The notes beneath the pieces are model-generated. The model was given only the letters and a program-made list of their open reading frames with translations, did no database searches and had not been told where the DNA came from. Below, in pieces: positions 39,375 to 48,426 of a stretch of 64,000 nt of DNA. Position 1 is the first letter of the stretch; each line of letters opens with the position of its first letter. The stretch lies in assembly GCA_031260295.1 (NCBI GenBank), contig JAIRKE010000028.1:62001-126000 (forward strand), read 5' to 3'. The translations under genes and the position numbers were made by a program. This DNA comes from Azonexus sp. GTDB lineage: Bacteria > Pseudomonadota > Gammaproteobacteria > Burkholderiales > Rhodocyclaceae.

Positions 39375-39968
39375 ATGTCAATGTCCATCCAAAACGTCAG
39401 CTCCTCGCTTTACGCCGCCAACTCCGTTACCGCCGCCGACAACAACAAGGCCGCGCCGCAAAAACTGGAGAGCGACGCCAGCATGCCAACCACTGCGGCG
39501 GGCATCCAACAGGCCGTGCGGCAATCCGTCAACATGCAGATTCTGCAAGAAGTCTCCGCCTTGGTTACGCTAACGGCAGGCAACCAGTCGCAGGCCTTGC
39601 TGTTCCGCTCGTCCATCGACCGGATCAACGACGCGTTGGCGCCACAATTCGGGCCGAATGCGATCCAAAACACGATTGCTGCGGGTATAGACACGTCGCC
39701 AGAAGCCACGGCGAACCGTATTCTTTCATTTTCAACGGCGTTTTTTGAAAGATACGCCGTGCAAAACCCAGGCAAGGATCCCAGTCAGTTGGCAACCGAT
39801 TTCGTAAACTTGATTCGCGGCGGTTTTGAAAAAGGCTTCAACGAGGCCAAGAACATCCTCAGTGGCCTTGGCGTTCTGCAAGGCGGCATCGCCAACGGCA
39901 TTCAACAGACTTGGGATCTGGTGCAAAAGGGCTACGACGATTTCCTGGCTTCAAAGTTGAATTCGTAG
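39375..39968 (+). CDS. DUF5610 domain-containing protein
   Basis: The 197-residue product starts MSMSIQNVSSSLYAANSVTA, has an Ala/Gln-rich middle and the DUF5610-type block RSSIDRINDALAPQFGPNAI followed by FFERYAVQNPGKDPSQLATD and a glycine-rich helical end. There is no signal peptide. The ATG has AGGAG six bases upstream. A FliA-like promoter precedes it, so it may belong to the motility regulon; the biochemical role is unknown. Confidence 0.75.
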   Translation: MSMSIQNVSSSLYAANSVTAADNNKAAPQKLESDASMPTTAAGIQQAVRQSVNMQILQEVSALVTLTAGNQSQALLFRSSIDRINDALAPQFGPNAIQNTIAAGIDTSPEATANRILSFSTAFFERYAVQNPGKDPSQLATDFVNLIRGGFEKGFNEAKNILSGLGVLQGGIANGIQQTWDLVQKGYDDFLASKLNS

Positions 39969-39996
39969 AGCCGCTTGAAGACTGGCCTGCCGCCGT

Positions 39997-42213
39997 TCAG
40001 GCGGCCTTGGCCGGGGGCGGGCTGGCGAATAGCAGGTCGATTGCCGCCAGCCGTTTGGCGCTCTCGCCGGTCACTTCCCCGGCGGCCGATACGATACGGT
40101 GCACGGCCTCAAGCAGTTTCTTGCGCGCCGCCGGCTCGGCCGGCAGCATTGCCGGAATGGCCTTGAGCGCCGCATCCTGATCGAGCAGCAGGCCGCCAAA
40201 CTGCTCGCGCAAGGCGAGCTTGAATTCTTGCAGGGTCATGCCCTGGTGTTCGGCGCGAATCTTCTCGACCAGATTGAAGGCGCGCTCATCGACGCCGGTC
40301 CCGGCCATGCAGATATAGACCACGCTGCGGATCAGCGCTTCGCGGGCGCCGCCCTTGGCGATGTTGGCGCGGATTTCGCCGATGCGCTGCTGAATGAAGG
40401 CAAGGCGCTCGGGGTCGGTGCCCGGACGCCGGCGCAGCGGCTTGTCGGAACCCTTCAGGCCGACCAGCGCCTGCAACAGCGGCGAGCTGTAGGTGGCGAG
40501 GAATAGCTGTTCCATGCCGTGGTCGCGCAGGTTGCGCCAGTTGTCGAGGGCGGCCACGATGCTGTCGGAGAATGCGGTCTGCCATTGCAGCATGGGGTTG
40601 TCGCCAGGCACCGGGTGGCGCTGGATGCGCACCTGTTCGGACAGCCTGGCCAGTTGCTGCATTATCGGGTTGCGGTCGGAGAAAAATTCGAACAGCAACT
40701 CGTCCGGGTCGAGTTTCTTCAGCGGTTCCAGCATTCCCGTGCTGGCGATGGCGCGGACGAAGGGCTGGAGCACGGCACGGTAGAGTCCGAGATTGATTTC
40801 GGAAACCCGGCGCACGGTGGCGAAGCGGCGTTCGTTTTCCGGGTCGGGCTTGACGATCTGGCGCACGTCGTCGAGCTGGCGCGGCTCGAAGCGCACGACC
40901 CAGTCGCCGGTGACCAGTTCGGGATTGGCCGTATCGGCGGTCTTGGGGGTCAGCACCGCTTGATACAGTCCCGGTGGCAGGACGTCGATCAGGTCGATGT
41001 TGGAGGCGAATTCCCGATGCTCTTTCCTGGCCACGCCGCCGGAGACGAAGATGCCCAGGTGGCCGACGCTGTCATGCACCATGTAAATGATGGTCTGGTC
41101 GGCGGCACGGATGTCGTCGTCCTTGCTGTAGAGATCGGTGATCCAGCCGAGCGCCTGTTGCGGCGGCGTGATGTTGTCGCCCTTGGAACAGAAACAGATG
41201 ATCGGCGAGCGGATGTTGCGCAGGTCGATACGGGTGCCATCGCTGGTGGTGATTTCGGCGGTCGCCAGACGGTTGCCGACGAACAGTTTGTCGACAATCC
41301 ACTGGATTTCCTCGCCGTTCAGATTGATGCAGGTGTTCCACCATTTCTCGAAATCGAGGAAGCGCTGCGCCCTCTGGTCGACATTGGCCCAAATGTCGTA
41401 ATTCTTGCTCCACAGTGTGTTGGCCGGATTGAGGTTCTCGAAATTCTTGACCAGATATTCGCCGGTGAACTTGCCGTTGCCCAGATCGCTGGCTAGGGCC
41501 GTCATCCACGAACCACCGGCCAGGCCGCCGGCGTAGCGCATCGGGTTCTTGCCGACCTCTCCTGCCCAGTACGACAGCGGTGCGCCGGCAATGATGATCG
41601 GTCCGCACAGTTCCGGCCGCGTCGCGGCCATCATCATCACCGCCCAGCCGGCTTGGCAGTTGCCGATGATGCACGGTTTGCCGTCCGCCTTGGGGTGGTT
41701 GGCGATGACCTTCTCCAGAAAGGCCGCCTCGGCCCGCATGATGTCTTCCAGCGTTTGTCCCGGTACCGGCTCTGCCGAGAAGCCGATTAAATAGCAGGGA
41801 TGGCCGGCACGCAGGGCGACGCCGATCTCGCTATCGGCCTTGAAGCCACCAATGCCGGGACCTTGTCCGGCGCGCGGGTCGACGACGACGAAGGGGCGCT
41901 TGCGTTCGTCAATGACGACGCCGGCCGGCGGCTTGATGTGGGCGATGCCGTAATTCACCGGACGGGGCAGGGTACGCCCGTCGAGCACTGGTTCTGCTGC
42001 AAAGCTCAGCACATTCGGTGCCTTTTTGGCTTTTTGCACGTAGTACTGGTCGCTGCGTTGGCGTAATACGTCCATGAACAGGATCGAGCGTTGCGTGATG
42101 TCCACCAGGTATTCAGCGAATGGTCCCCAAGCCTGCGCCGGATTGGAGTCGGCCACTGCCGGTGCGGTGCTGGGGGGGGCTTTCGGGCTGGACTTGCTTG
42201 CTTTAGTCGCCAT
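39997..42213 (-). CDS. DUF3141 domain protein, poly(3-hydroxyalkanoate) synthetase-like
   Basis: The 738-residue product has an alpha/beta-hydrolase domain like PHA synthases, with GNCQAGWAVMMMAA (a G-x-C-x-G box whose cysteine would be the nucleophile), CSKGDNITPPQQALGWI (aspartate region) and HDSVGHLGIFVSG (histidine). A long C-terminal DUF3141 region follows. Real PHA synthases are ~590 residues with a different end, so it is a related family of unknown substrate. The start at 42213 has AAGGAG upstream. It is convergent with the DUF5610 gene. Confidence 0.8.
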   Translation of the reverse strand: MATKASKSSPKAPPSTAPAVADSNPAQAWGPFAEYLVDITQRSILFMDVLRQRSDQYYVQKAKKAPNVLSFAAEPVLDGRTLPRPVNYGIAHIKPPAGVVIDERKRPFVVVDPRAGQGPGIGGFKADSEIGVALRAGHPCYLIGFSAEPVPGQTLEDIMRAEAAFLEKVIANHPKADGKPCIIGNCQAGWAVMMMAATRPELCGPIIIAGAPLSYWAGEVGKNPMRYAGGLAGGSWMTALASDLGNGKFTGEYLVKNFENLNPANTLWSKNYDIWANVDQRAQRFLDFEKWWNTCINLNGEEIQWIVDKLFVGNRLATAEITTSDGTRIDLRNIRSPIICFCSKGDNITPPQQALGWITDLYSKDDDIRAADQTIIYMVHDSVGHLGIFVSGGVARKEHREFASNIDLIDVLPPGLYQAVLTPKTADTANPELVTGDWVVRFEPRQLDDVRQIVKPDPENERRFATVRRVSEINLGLYRAVLQPFVRAIASTGMLEPLKKLDPDELLFEFFSDRNPIMQQLARLSEQVRIQRHPVPGDNPMLQWQTAFSDSIVAALDNWRNLRDHGMEQLFLATYSSPLLQALVGLKGSDKPLRRRPGTDPERLAFIQQRIGEIRANIAKGGAREALIRSVVYICMAGTGVDERAFNLVEKIRAEHQGMTLQEFKLALREQFGGLLLDQDAALKAIPAMLPAEPAARKKLLEAVHRIVSAAGEVTGESAKRLAAIDLLFASPPPAKAA

Positions 42214-42435
42214 GCTCAACTCCTTGAAAATCATGCATGCGCTGTTGGAGGGGAGATGCTTGAAAATCGGAGAGCAGGCAGAATAGCAGAGGGAGGGGCC
42301 GGGAAGTGGCGCGATATGTCACCCAAATTACCCGCGGCGAATTTTGCGGTTACCATCAATTCGCCCGCAGTGCCCCAGGCGGCCTTTCCAGTCGCCGGCA
42401 ACAGCGTTCCACCATCTCATTTTCAGGAGAACCAC

Positions 42436-42711
42436 ATGACTGCAAATGCTGAAGACGCAGGCGTCATCCAGACCTTGCTGGACCGTTTCAACAACCAGCG
42501 CCTTCCCCGGGCGCTGGGACTGAAGGCCAAGGTCGACCGGGGCGAGGAACTGAACGACATGGAGGTCGAATACCTGGCCTTGGTCGACGAAGACATCCGC
42601 GAGATGCAGCCGCTGGTCACCCGCCATCCAGAAATGGAGCCGATGGTCGTCAAGGGGATCGGCCTATACCAGGAAATTCTTGCCAAAGCCCTGGAAAACG
42701 CCAAGAAATGA
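42436..42711 (+). CDS. Small helical protein, unknown function
   Basis: The 91-residue acidic protein starts MTANAEDAGVIQTLLDRFNN and contains ALGLKAKVDRGEELNDMEVE and MVVKGIGLYQEILAKALENA, predicted all-helical and soluble. AGGAG lies eight bases before the ATG. I do not recognise a family. It is divergent from the DUF3141 gene (about 220-bp spacer with no other gene) and lies just upstream of tmRNA. Confidence 0.65.
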   Translation: MTANAEDAGVIQTLLDRFNNQRLPRALGLKAKVDRGEELNDMEVEYLALVDEDIREMQPLVTRHPEMEPMVVKGIGLYQEILAKALENAKK

Positions 42712-42779
42712 ATCCCTTGCGCCTGATTCCGTGCCGGGATCAGGCGTTTGCGGCGATGGCCGGGTTGTCAGGTAAAAGC

Positions 42780-43075
42780 CATAAAACCCAACCTCTTGAA
42801 AGCCCGCGCCAACACCCCCATAATGGAAAGCATGGTTGTGATTCCGGCAATCTGGAGGCGTTCTGGACAGGGGTTCGATTCCCCTCACCTCCACCTGAAC
42901 CCATCGCGGTGGGTTGAGTTGGGGGTGTACTGGCTTCGACAGGGCGGGCAAAGGTGCGCAGGCAACCCGAAAGGTGACGGACGTAATCCGCACAAATCCA
43001 TAAACGCCAACGATGAGCGTTTCGCTGTTGCCGCCTAAACGGCATAGCTGGGGCCGCTGAAGCCTTATTACCCAA
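42780..43075 (+). ncRNA. ssrA: tmRNA, circularly permuted two-piece form
   Basis: The 5' end of tmRNA, GGGGGTGTACTGGCTTCGAC, is at 42921, but the usual 3' end is not downstream. It lies upstream: a T arm (AGGGG-TTCGATT-CCCCT) and CACCTCC-ACC end at 42895. CACCTCC pairs with GGGGGTG over seven bases. Between them, 42896-42920 forms a small hairpin (AACCCA/TGGGTT) that would be removed. The tag frame is at 43006-43038 and encodes ANDERFAVAA then TAA. Permuted tmRNA that matures into two pieces is known in some betaproteobacteria. The outer boundaries are approximate. Confidence 0.85.
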
Positions 43076-43082
43076 GACAGCC

Positions 43083-43104
43083 GGCGGGGACTTCGGTCCC
43101 CGTC
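43083..43104 (+). terminator. Terminator after tmRNA
   Basis: GGGGAC-TTCG-GTCCCC, extended by three weaker pairs, forms a strong UUCG-capped hairpin. It is followed by GTCATTTTCGCTTT, a moderate T tract. It closes the tmRNA transcript before the convergent tonB gene. Confidence 0.7.
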
Positions 43105-43131
43105 GTCATTTTCGCTTTCCGTCGAAGTCGC

Positions 43132-43815
43132 TCAACTGTCCAGCCGAAAGACGATGGGCACGATCACCGAAGCTTCGACCGCTTCATCGCCGCGCCGGGC
43201 CGGCACGAAACGCCAGCTGGCGACGGCCTGCCGGGCGGCTTCGTCGAGGCGGGTGTAGTTGCTGCTTTTCTCCAGTTCCACCGCGCTGGCCCGGCCGTCG
43301 GTCGTCACCTGAACCCGGAGCAGTACCTTGCCCTCCTCGCCGAAACGTCGCGACAGAGGGGGATATTTCGGTTCTGGATTGTTCAGGTAGGCGGCGTTGT
43401 AGCGGGCGGCGATCAACACCAACCCGGCGGCAGGAGCCGTCGCAACGGCCGTTGTCGGGGCAGCCTGAGCCGGCTCGGCCACGATCTCAGGCGGTGCGGC
43501 AACGAGTGGTGTGGCCAAGGTTGGCGGTTGTTGTTCCGGTGACATGGCCAGTACCGGCCGCTTCTTTTGCCGTACCGGCGGCTCGGTAGCAGGCTTGGTT
43601 GGTGCCGGTGGCGGGGCGCTGACCGGTTGCAGTTCCGGCATGGATTGCTGGACCTCGATCAATTGCACCTGCAACGGCAGCGGCGTGGCTGCCACGGCCG
43701 GGGTACGTGGCCAGGCCAGTACTACTAGATGCAGCGCTGCCGCGATGAGAAAAAAAGGCCCGCTCCTGCGCCATTCGGGCAGTTCGGTCGGGCGGTCGAG
43801 GCATCGTTTAGACAT
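43132..43815 (-). CDS. tonB: TonB family energy transducer
   Basis: The 227-residue product has an N-terminal membrane anchor (GPFFLIAAALHLVVLAWP), a proline-rich periplasmic stretch (QPVSAPPPAPTKPATEPP) and a C-terminal TonB domain (YPPLSRRFGEEGKVLLRVQV, then AARQAVASWRFVPARRG). It couples the inner-membrane proton gradient to outer-membrane receptors. It lies directly downstream of a TonB-dependent receptor, but a terminator stands between them. No exbB/exbD gene is beside it. Confidence 0.88.
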   Translation of the reverse strand: MSKRCLDRPTELPEWRRSGPFFLIAAALHLVVLAWPRTPAVAATPLPLQVQLIEVQQSMPELQPVSAPPPAPTKPATEPPVRQKKRPVLAMSPEQQPPTLATPLVAAPPEIVAEPAQAAPTTAVATAPAAGLVLIAARYNAAYLNNPEPKYPPLSRRFGEEGKVLLRVQVTTDGRASAVELEKSSNYTRLDEAARQAVASWRFVPARRGDEAVEASVIVPIVFRLDS

Positions 43816-43960
43816 CGCTGCATTTTACGAGCGCCGGCCTGGTTGCTGTGCGGCGGCGCTGGCCATCAGAGAAATGGTTTTGTTGCGTCAGGTGGTCATC
43901 ATGCCGGTTGATGAGGTGGCGGGAAATGACATTTTTCAACTTCCTTCAGCTTGCGGCAAA

Positions 43961-43996
43961 GGAAAATTCCCGATCGGCGCGACCGGGAATTTTTCC
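43961..43996 (-). terminator. Terminator after the copper receptor gene
   Basis: GGAAAATTCCCG (43961-43972) pairs with CGGGAATTTTTCC (43984-43996) across an 11-base loop, with T or A runs on both sides. It lies 11 bp beyond the receptor stop and is a good intrinsic terminator in the minus direction, possibly in both. Bases 43816-43960 hold no gene. Confidence 0.75.
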
Positions 43997-44007
43997 GATG
44001 GCCGGGG

Positions 44008-46293
44008 TCAGAACTTGAGATTAACGCCGACATACAAAGAACGGCCCATGCCCGGCACGACCGTGCCCCACAGCGGCACCAGACCGTTTGGTACGTTGTT
44101 CATGCTGGCCGACATGGTTGTCCCCTGACCGAGGTAGGCGCCGCCGAGCGGCATTTCGTAATAGCGGTCGAACAGGTTCTCGATGCCGAAATCCAGCCGG
44201 AGGCGTTGCCAGGAATAACTGCCGCGCAGGTTGACCAGACTGTAGCCGCTTGTCTTCATCTCATTGCGCGGATCGGACGTTCTGTTCTTGGCGGCGACGC
44301 CGATGATTTCCAGCGCATTGTCCCAGCCGCCGAACTGCTGTGTCAGGGTCAGCTTGGCGTTGAGCGGCATGATGTTGTATAGGCCGTTGCCCGTGTCGCG
44401 GTTCTTGCCGTGGGTGTAATTGAGCACGCCTTTCAGTCCAAGGGCGCCGAAGTCGGTGCTGGCGAGCGGTATTTGTCCCGCCAGGTTGAGACCGTACAGG
44501 CGGGCCGACTGGTTGGTATAGCGCAGCACCGTGAACTGGTCGCGCAACGGAACGGAACGGGGGCTGTTGGTGGTCCCATCCCACTGGATCGCGTCGATGT
44601 AGTCAGCGATATGGGTATAGAACGGCATGGCCTTGAATTCCCAGCGGCGGTCGGTGGCATGCCAGTCGAAGGTGGCCGACAAGGTGTATGCCTTCTCGGG
44701 TTTCAGATCCGGATTGCCGACGTAACCGTTGCCGTCACCGACGAAATTGTTCATCAGTGCCGCCATTTGCCAGGTCGACCAGGGATAGGTTTCGTACAGG
44801 CCTGGGGAACGGACCTTGCGCGCGATGCCGATTTCAATGTCCTGGTTGGCGCTGACGGTGTAGCGGGCAAGCGCGGCCAGATCCCAGTTGTCGTCGCGGC
44901 GCGAACGGTCGCGGGCATTGAAGGCGTCGGCATCGCGCCCCTGATTGCCGGCGCCGGCCGGGTTGTAGCCCTGTACTTTGCCGGCGTCCATGCGCACATG
45001 CTCGTAGCGGATACCAAGCAGGGTCATCCATTGCGGGCTGTATACGCGCTCCCATTCAGCGAACAGCGCGTTGCGGTCACGCTCGCCGTTATGGATGTTG
45101 GCGAAGGTGCCTGGCCACATGCCGCCGCCGGATGGCGGCCACCAGTCATCCAGTTCATATCGTTGGGCTTCCGCGCCGACGCGCAGCAGATCGTTCTGGC
45201 CCAGCGTGATGTCGGCCTTGAGGCTGGCGCCGGTGGTGTCGCTCTTGGTGCGCATTGGCATTCCGGCTGCGCAGTTCGGGCCGAGCGGCCAACAGGGGGT
45301 TGGGTTGAGCGCACCGGGACCGCCGCTGTCCATGCCATACCAGTAGCGCTTATCGCGCCCGAAATCCATCAGGTGATCGACTTTCTCGCGGTAGGCGCGC
45401 GCTTCCAGCTGCCCCCAGTCGAACTGCCCGAGCCAGCGGAGGTTGAAGCGTTTTTGCTGATTGTCGAGTAGGTCCATGCGCTGGTTGGGGAAGTTTTGCT
45501 CCGCCATGTTCTGAAAGCCGAGGCTGACTTCAAACAGGTTTTTTTCGCCGCGTAGCGCGAAACCCAAAACATGGTTGGTCGTTTCGTAACCCGTCGAGCC
45601 GACCTCGTCGCGACTGAGTGTCCTGCCGGCCCGGCCGGTTGCCGTGTAGTCTTTGAAATTGCGGCCGGCGGTGTAGTTGTCGGCCTTGCTGTAGGCGCCG
45701 TTGTACCAGAGGCTGAAATTCTCGGTGGCCAGTGTGGCCGACAGGTTGGCGCCTCGCGCATCGTTGTTGCTGCGATAGAACGTGCCGATTTCGCCATTGG
45801 TGATGGTGCCTTGGCCGGGGGCGGCAAATTGGGGTGCACGGGTTTCGGCGACGATGGTGCCGCCGATGCTGTCGCCGCCGACGCTGACCGGCGTGATGCC
45901 GGCATAGACGGTCAGCTTGCCGACGTTACTCGGGTCGACGTAGGAGAGCGCCGGATTCATGTGGTTGGGACAGGAAGCGATCAGATCCATGCCGTCGACC
46001 TTGACCCGCAGCCGGTCGTCGGCCAAGCCGTTGATGGCCGGCAGGCTGGAAACGCCGCCGGTGCCGTAGAGACTGACGCCGGGCTCGTCGCGCAGCAGGC
46101 TGGCGGTATCGCTGCTGGCCGCGCGCAATTGCTGCTGTCGGGAGGGGGCGACCGTGCTGGCCTCCGGCATCGGACGGATGCGATCGGCGGATACCACGAC
46201 ATCATCCAGTTGTTGCGTTTCGGCGCCAGCCGGAACGACGCCGGCGAATAGCATGGCCACGGCTGCCGCCAGCGGGCGGATGCGATACCCCAT
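44008..46293 (-). CDS. TonB-dependent receptor, OprC/NosA-like copper receptor
   Basis: The 761-residue product has a signal peptide (AVAMLFAGVVPAGAETQQ), a plug domain (DDVVVSADRIRPMPEAST, SVGGDSIGGTI) and a 22-strand barrel ending in GRSLYVGVNLKF, with a C-terminal aromatic residue. In the plug, ASCPNHMNPALSYVDPSN carries a CxxxM motif like the copper site of OprC, and MPMRTK adds methionines. OprC and NosA import copper; NosA serves nitrous oxide reductase. The copper assignment is inferred from this motif. The start at 46293 has GAGGGAG upstream. tonB follows downstream. Confidence 0.82.
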   Translation of the reverse strand: MGYRIRPLAAAVAMLFAGVVPAGAETQQLDDVVVSADRIRPMPEASTVAPSRQQQLRAASSDTASLLRDEPGVSLYGTGGVSSLPAINGLADDRLRVKVDGMDLIASCPNHMNPALSYVDPSNVGKLTVYAGITPVSVGGDSIGGTIVAETRAPQFAAPGQGTITNGEIGTFYRSNNDARGANLSATLATENFSLWYNGAYSKADNYTAGRNFKDYTATGRAGRTLSRDEVGSTGYETTNHVLGFALRGEKNLFEVSLGFQNMAEQNFPNQRMDLLDNQQKRFNLRWLGQFDWGQLEARAYREKVDHLMDFGRDKRYWYGMDSGGPGALNPTPCWPLGPNCAAGMPMRTKSDTTGASLKADITLGQNDLLRVGAEAQRYELDDWWPPSGGGMWPGTFANIHNGERDRNALFAEWERVYSPQWMTLLGIRYEHVRMDAGKVQGYNPAGAGNQGRDADAFNARDRSRRDDNWDLAALARYTVSANQDIEIGIARKVRSPGLYETYPWSTWQMAALMNNFVGDGNGYVGNPDLKPEKAYTLSATFDWHATDRRWEFKAMPFYTHIADYIDAIQWDGTTNSPRSVPLRDQFTVLRYTNQSARLYGLNLAGQIPLASTDFGALGLKGVLNYTHGKNRDTGNGLYNIMPLNAKLTLTQQFGGWDNALEIIGVAAKNRTSDPRNEMKTSGYSLVNLRGSYSWQRLRLDFGIENLFDRYYEMPLGGAYLGQGTTMSASMNNVPNGLVPLWGTVVPGMGRSLYVGVNLKF

Positions 46294-46359
46294 GAAATGC
46301 TCCCTCGATCTTATTAGAAATAAGGGACGATTCTGCCCGGCTGGGCGGATGCCTGGAAT

Positions 46360-46374
46360 GTGACATATTGTCGC
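46360..46374. promoter_or_regulatory. Palindrome GTGACATATTGTCGC upstream of the receptor
   Basis: GYGACA-ATA-TGTCRC symmetry, 67-81 bp before the receptor start, in the 115-bp spacer to ptsI. It is a likely operator for the receptor gene; the regulator is unknown. A short AATAAGGGA-type hairpin lies nearer the start. Confidence 0.4.
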
Positions 46375-46408
46375 GCGCCCGGCCGGGCGGGCCGAGGCAA
46401 AGCCGGCG

Positions 46409-48151
46409 TCAGGCGTTGAGCTTTTCCAGTGCCTCGCGCAGTTTGCCCGGTTCTTCCTGGCGCAGCATGCGGCGGACGGTGGGGGCGAGCTCGCCCGCAT
46501 TGGCCTTGAGCACGCGATTCTTGACCTTGAGGATCTGTGACGGATGCATCGAGAAGATGCGCAGGCCCATGCCGAGGAACAGCCGGGTCAATAGCGGATC
46601 GCCGGCCATTTCGCCGCACACCGAAACCGGGACATTGGCCTTCTCGGCGCTGGAGATGGTGTGGGCAAGCAGCATCAGCACCGCCGGGTGGAGCGGGTCG
46701 TAGAGCGAGGCGACTTGTTCGTCGGAGCGGTCGATGGCCAACGTGTACTGGATCAGGTCGTTGGTACCGATCGATAGGAAGTCGAGGCGGCGCAGGAACA
46801 GGCCGATGGCCAGCGCGGCGGCGGGAATCTCGATCATGCCGCCGACCTGGATATCCTCGTCGAAGGCGACTTTCTCGCCGCGCAGGCTGGACTTGGCCTG
46901 CTCTAGCGCGGCCAGGGTCTGGTCGATCTCGTGGGCGTGCGCCAGCATCGGGATCAAGAGCTTGATCGGGCCGAACTTCGAGGCGCGCAGGATGGCCCGC
47001 AACTGCGTCTGGAACATCTGCGGCTCGGCCAGCGACAGGCGGATGGCGCGGCGGCCGAGCGCCGGGTTGGTCTTGACCCGATCATGGACGCTCGAATCGG
47101 GATGCAAATCCTTGTCGTTGCCGAGATCGAAAGTACGAATGGTGACCGGCCGCCCGCCCATGCCCTTGACCACCTTCTTGTAGGCCTCGTACTGCTCCTG
47201 TTCGTCGGGCATGTCGCCGCGGTCGAGGAAGAGGAACTCGGTACGGAACAGACCGATGCCCTCGGCACCGCCTTCCAAGGCTTCCGGGGTATCGACCGGC
47301 AACTCGATATTGGCGTACAACGCGACGTCAATGCCGTCGATCGTCTGCGATTTTGAGTTCTTCAGCCGCTTGAGCTTGGTTTTCTCCAGCTCGATCTGGT
47401 TCTTGCGTAGCTGGTATTCCTCGAGCACGCGCTCGTCCGGATCGATGATGACGACACCGCGCATGCCGTCGATGATCAGGACCTCGCCATCGCGGATCAG
47501 GGAACGGGCATTGCTCAGGCCGACCACCGAGGGAATGGCCATGCTGCGGGCGAGGATCGCCGTGTGCGAAGTGGCGCCGCCGACGTCGGTGATGAAGGAG
47601 GCGAAGCGATGTTCCTTGAACGAGATCACGTCGGCCGGCGACAGGTCGTGGGCGACCACGACCAGTGTTTCTTCCTTGAGACCCTTGTCGGCCTTCATCG
47701 CGGCCCGGCTGGGGTGGCCGAGCAACTCCTTGATCACCCGCTCGACCACCTGGCGGACATCGAGCTTGCGCTCGCGCAGGTAAGGGTCGTCGAACTGCTC
47801 GAATTGCGCGACCAGTTGCTCCATCTGCTGGACCAGCGCCCATTCGGCATTGCAGCGCCGGGCACGGATGATCTCGCGCGGCTTGTCGATCAGTTCCGGG
47901 TCTTCCAGGAACATCGTATGGATGTCGATGAAGGCGGACAGTTCGGCCGGTGCATGCTCGGTCGACTCCTTCATCGCCGCCAGCTCGCTTTTGACCGTTG
48001 CTACGGCCTGGTCGAAGCGGGCGATTTCCCTGTCCACCATGCGCGGGCCGACGGTCAGGTGCGACACTTCCAGCGTCGCGTGCGACATCAGCAGCGCCCG
48101 CCCGATGGCGATGCCGCCGGAGACGCCAAGCCCGTGCAAGGTGAAACTCAT
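46409..48151 (-). CDS. ptsI: Phosphoenolpyruvate-protein phosphotransferase, enzyme I
   Basis: EI takes phosphate from PEP and passes it to HPr. The 580-residue product has the N-terminal swivel domain with TDVGGATSHTAILARS (phospho-histidine) and a C-terminal PEP-binding barrel (GIGLFRTEFLFLDR, DFLSIGTNDLIQYTLAIDR, VCGEMAGDP). The ATG at 48151 fits the family. It is the last gene of a IIA-HPr-EI operon without sugar permeases, a layout typical of betaproteobacteria in which the PTS is regulatory. Confidence 0.96.
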   Translation of the reverse strand: MSFTLHGLGVSGGIAIGRALLMSHATLEVSHLTVGPRMVDREIARFDQAVATVKSELAAMKESTEHAPAELSAFIDIHTMFLEDPELIDKPREIIRARRCNAEWALVQQMEQLVAQFEQFDDPYLRERKLDVRQVVERVIKELLGHPSRAAMKADKGLKEETLVVVAHDLSPADVISFKEHRFASFITDVGGATSHTAILARSMAIPSVVGLSNARSLIRDGEVLIIDGMRGVVIIDPDERVLEEYQLRKNQIELEKTKLKRLKNSKSQTIDGIDVALYANIELPVDTPEALEGGAEGIGLFRTEFLFLDRGDMPDEQEQYEAYKKVVKGMGGRPVTIRTFDLGNDKDLHPDSSVHDRVKTNPALGRRAIRLSLAEPQMFQTQLRAILRASKFGPIKLLIPMLAHAHEIDQTLAALEQAKSSLRGEKVAFDEDIQVGGMIEIPAAALAIGLFLRRLDFLSIGTNDLIQYTLAIDRSDEQVASLYDPLHPAVLMLLAHTISSAEKANVPVSVCGEMAGDPLLTRLFLGMGLRIFSMHPSQILKVKNRVLKANAGELAPTVRRMLRQEEPGKLREALEKLNA

Positions 48152-48155
48152 ACCG

Positions 48156-48425
48156 CTATTCTCCTTCGCCGAAATAGTCGGCAATCAGCGCCAGCAGCGC
48201 CGCCATCGCCTCGGCCTCGTCCGGCCCGTCGGTCTCGATGCTGACCGTCGAACCCTTGCCGGCGGCCAGCATCATTACGCCCATGATGCTCTTGGCGTTG
48301 ATGCGGCGGCTGCCCTTGGCCATCCACACCTCGCACTGGTACTTACTGGCCAGTTGGGTCAGCTTGGCCGAGGCGCGGGCATGCAGGCCCAGCTTGTTGA
48401 TGATTTCGGTGTCGCGGGTCAGCAT
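48156..48425 (-). CDS. ptsH: Phosphocarrier protein HPr
   Basis: The 89-residue product has INKLGLHARASAKL with the active-site histidine and SRRINAKSIMGVMMLAAGKG with the serine that HPr kinase can phosphorylate. It starts one base after the ptsIIA stop and ends four bases before ptsI, so the three are co-transcribed. An in-frame ATG further upstream lies in ptsIIA and is rejected. Confidence 0.95.
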   Translation of the reverse strand: MLTRDTEIINKLGLHARASAKLTQLASKYQCEVWMAKGSRRINAKSIMGVMMLAAGKGSTVSIETDGPDEAEAMAALLALIADYFGEGE

Positions 48426-48426
48426 G

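Noticed and set aside
42865-42895. 3' half of a tRNA gene (T arm and acceptor)
   Set aside because: No D or anticodon arm upstream; the acceptor strand pairs with the tmRNA 5' end at 42921 instead.
46294-46408. Cobalamin riboswitch before the TonB-dependent receptor
   Set aside because: The spacer is too short and has no B12-box-like sequence.
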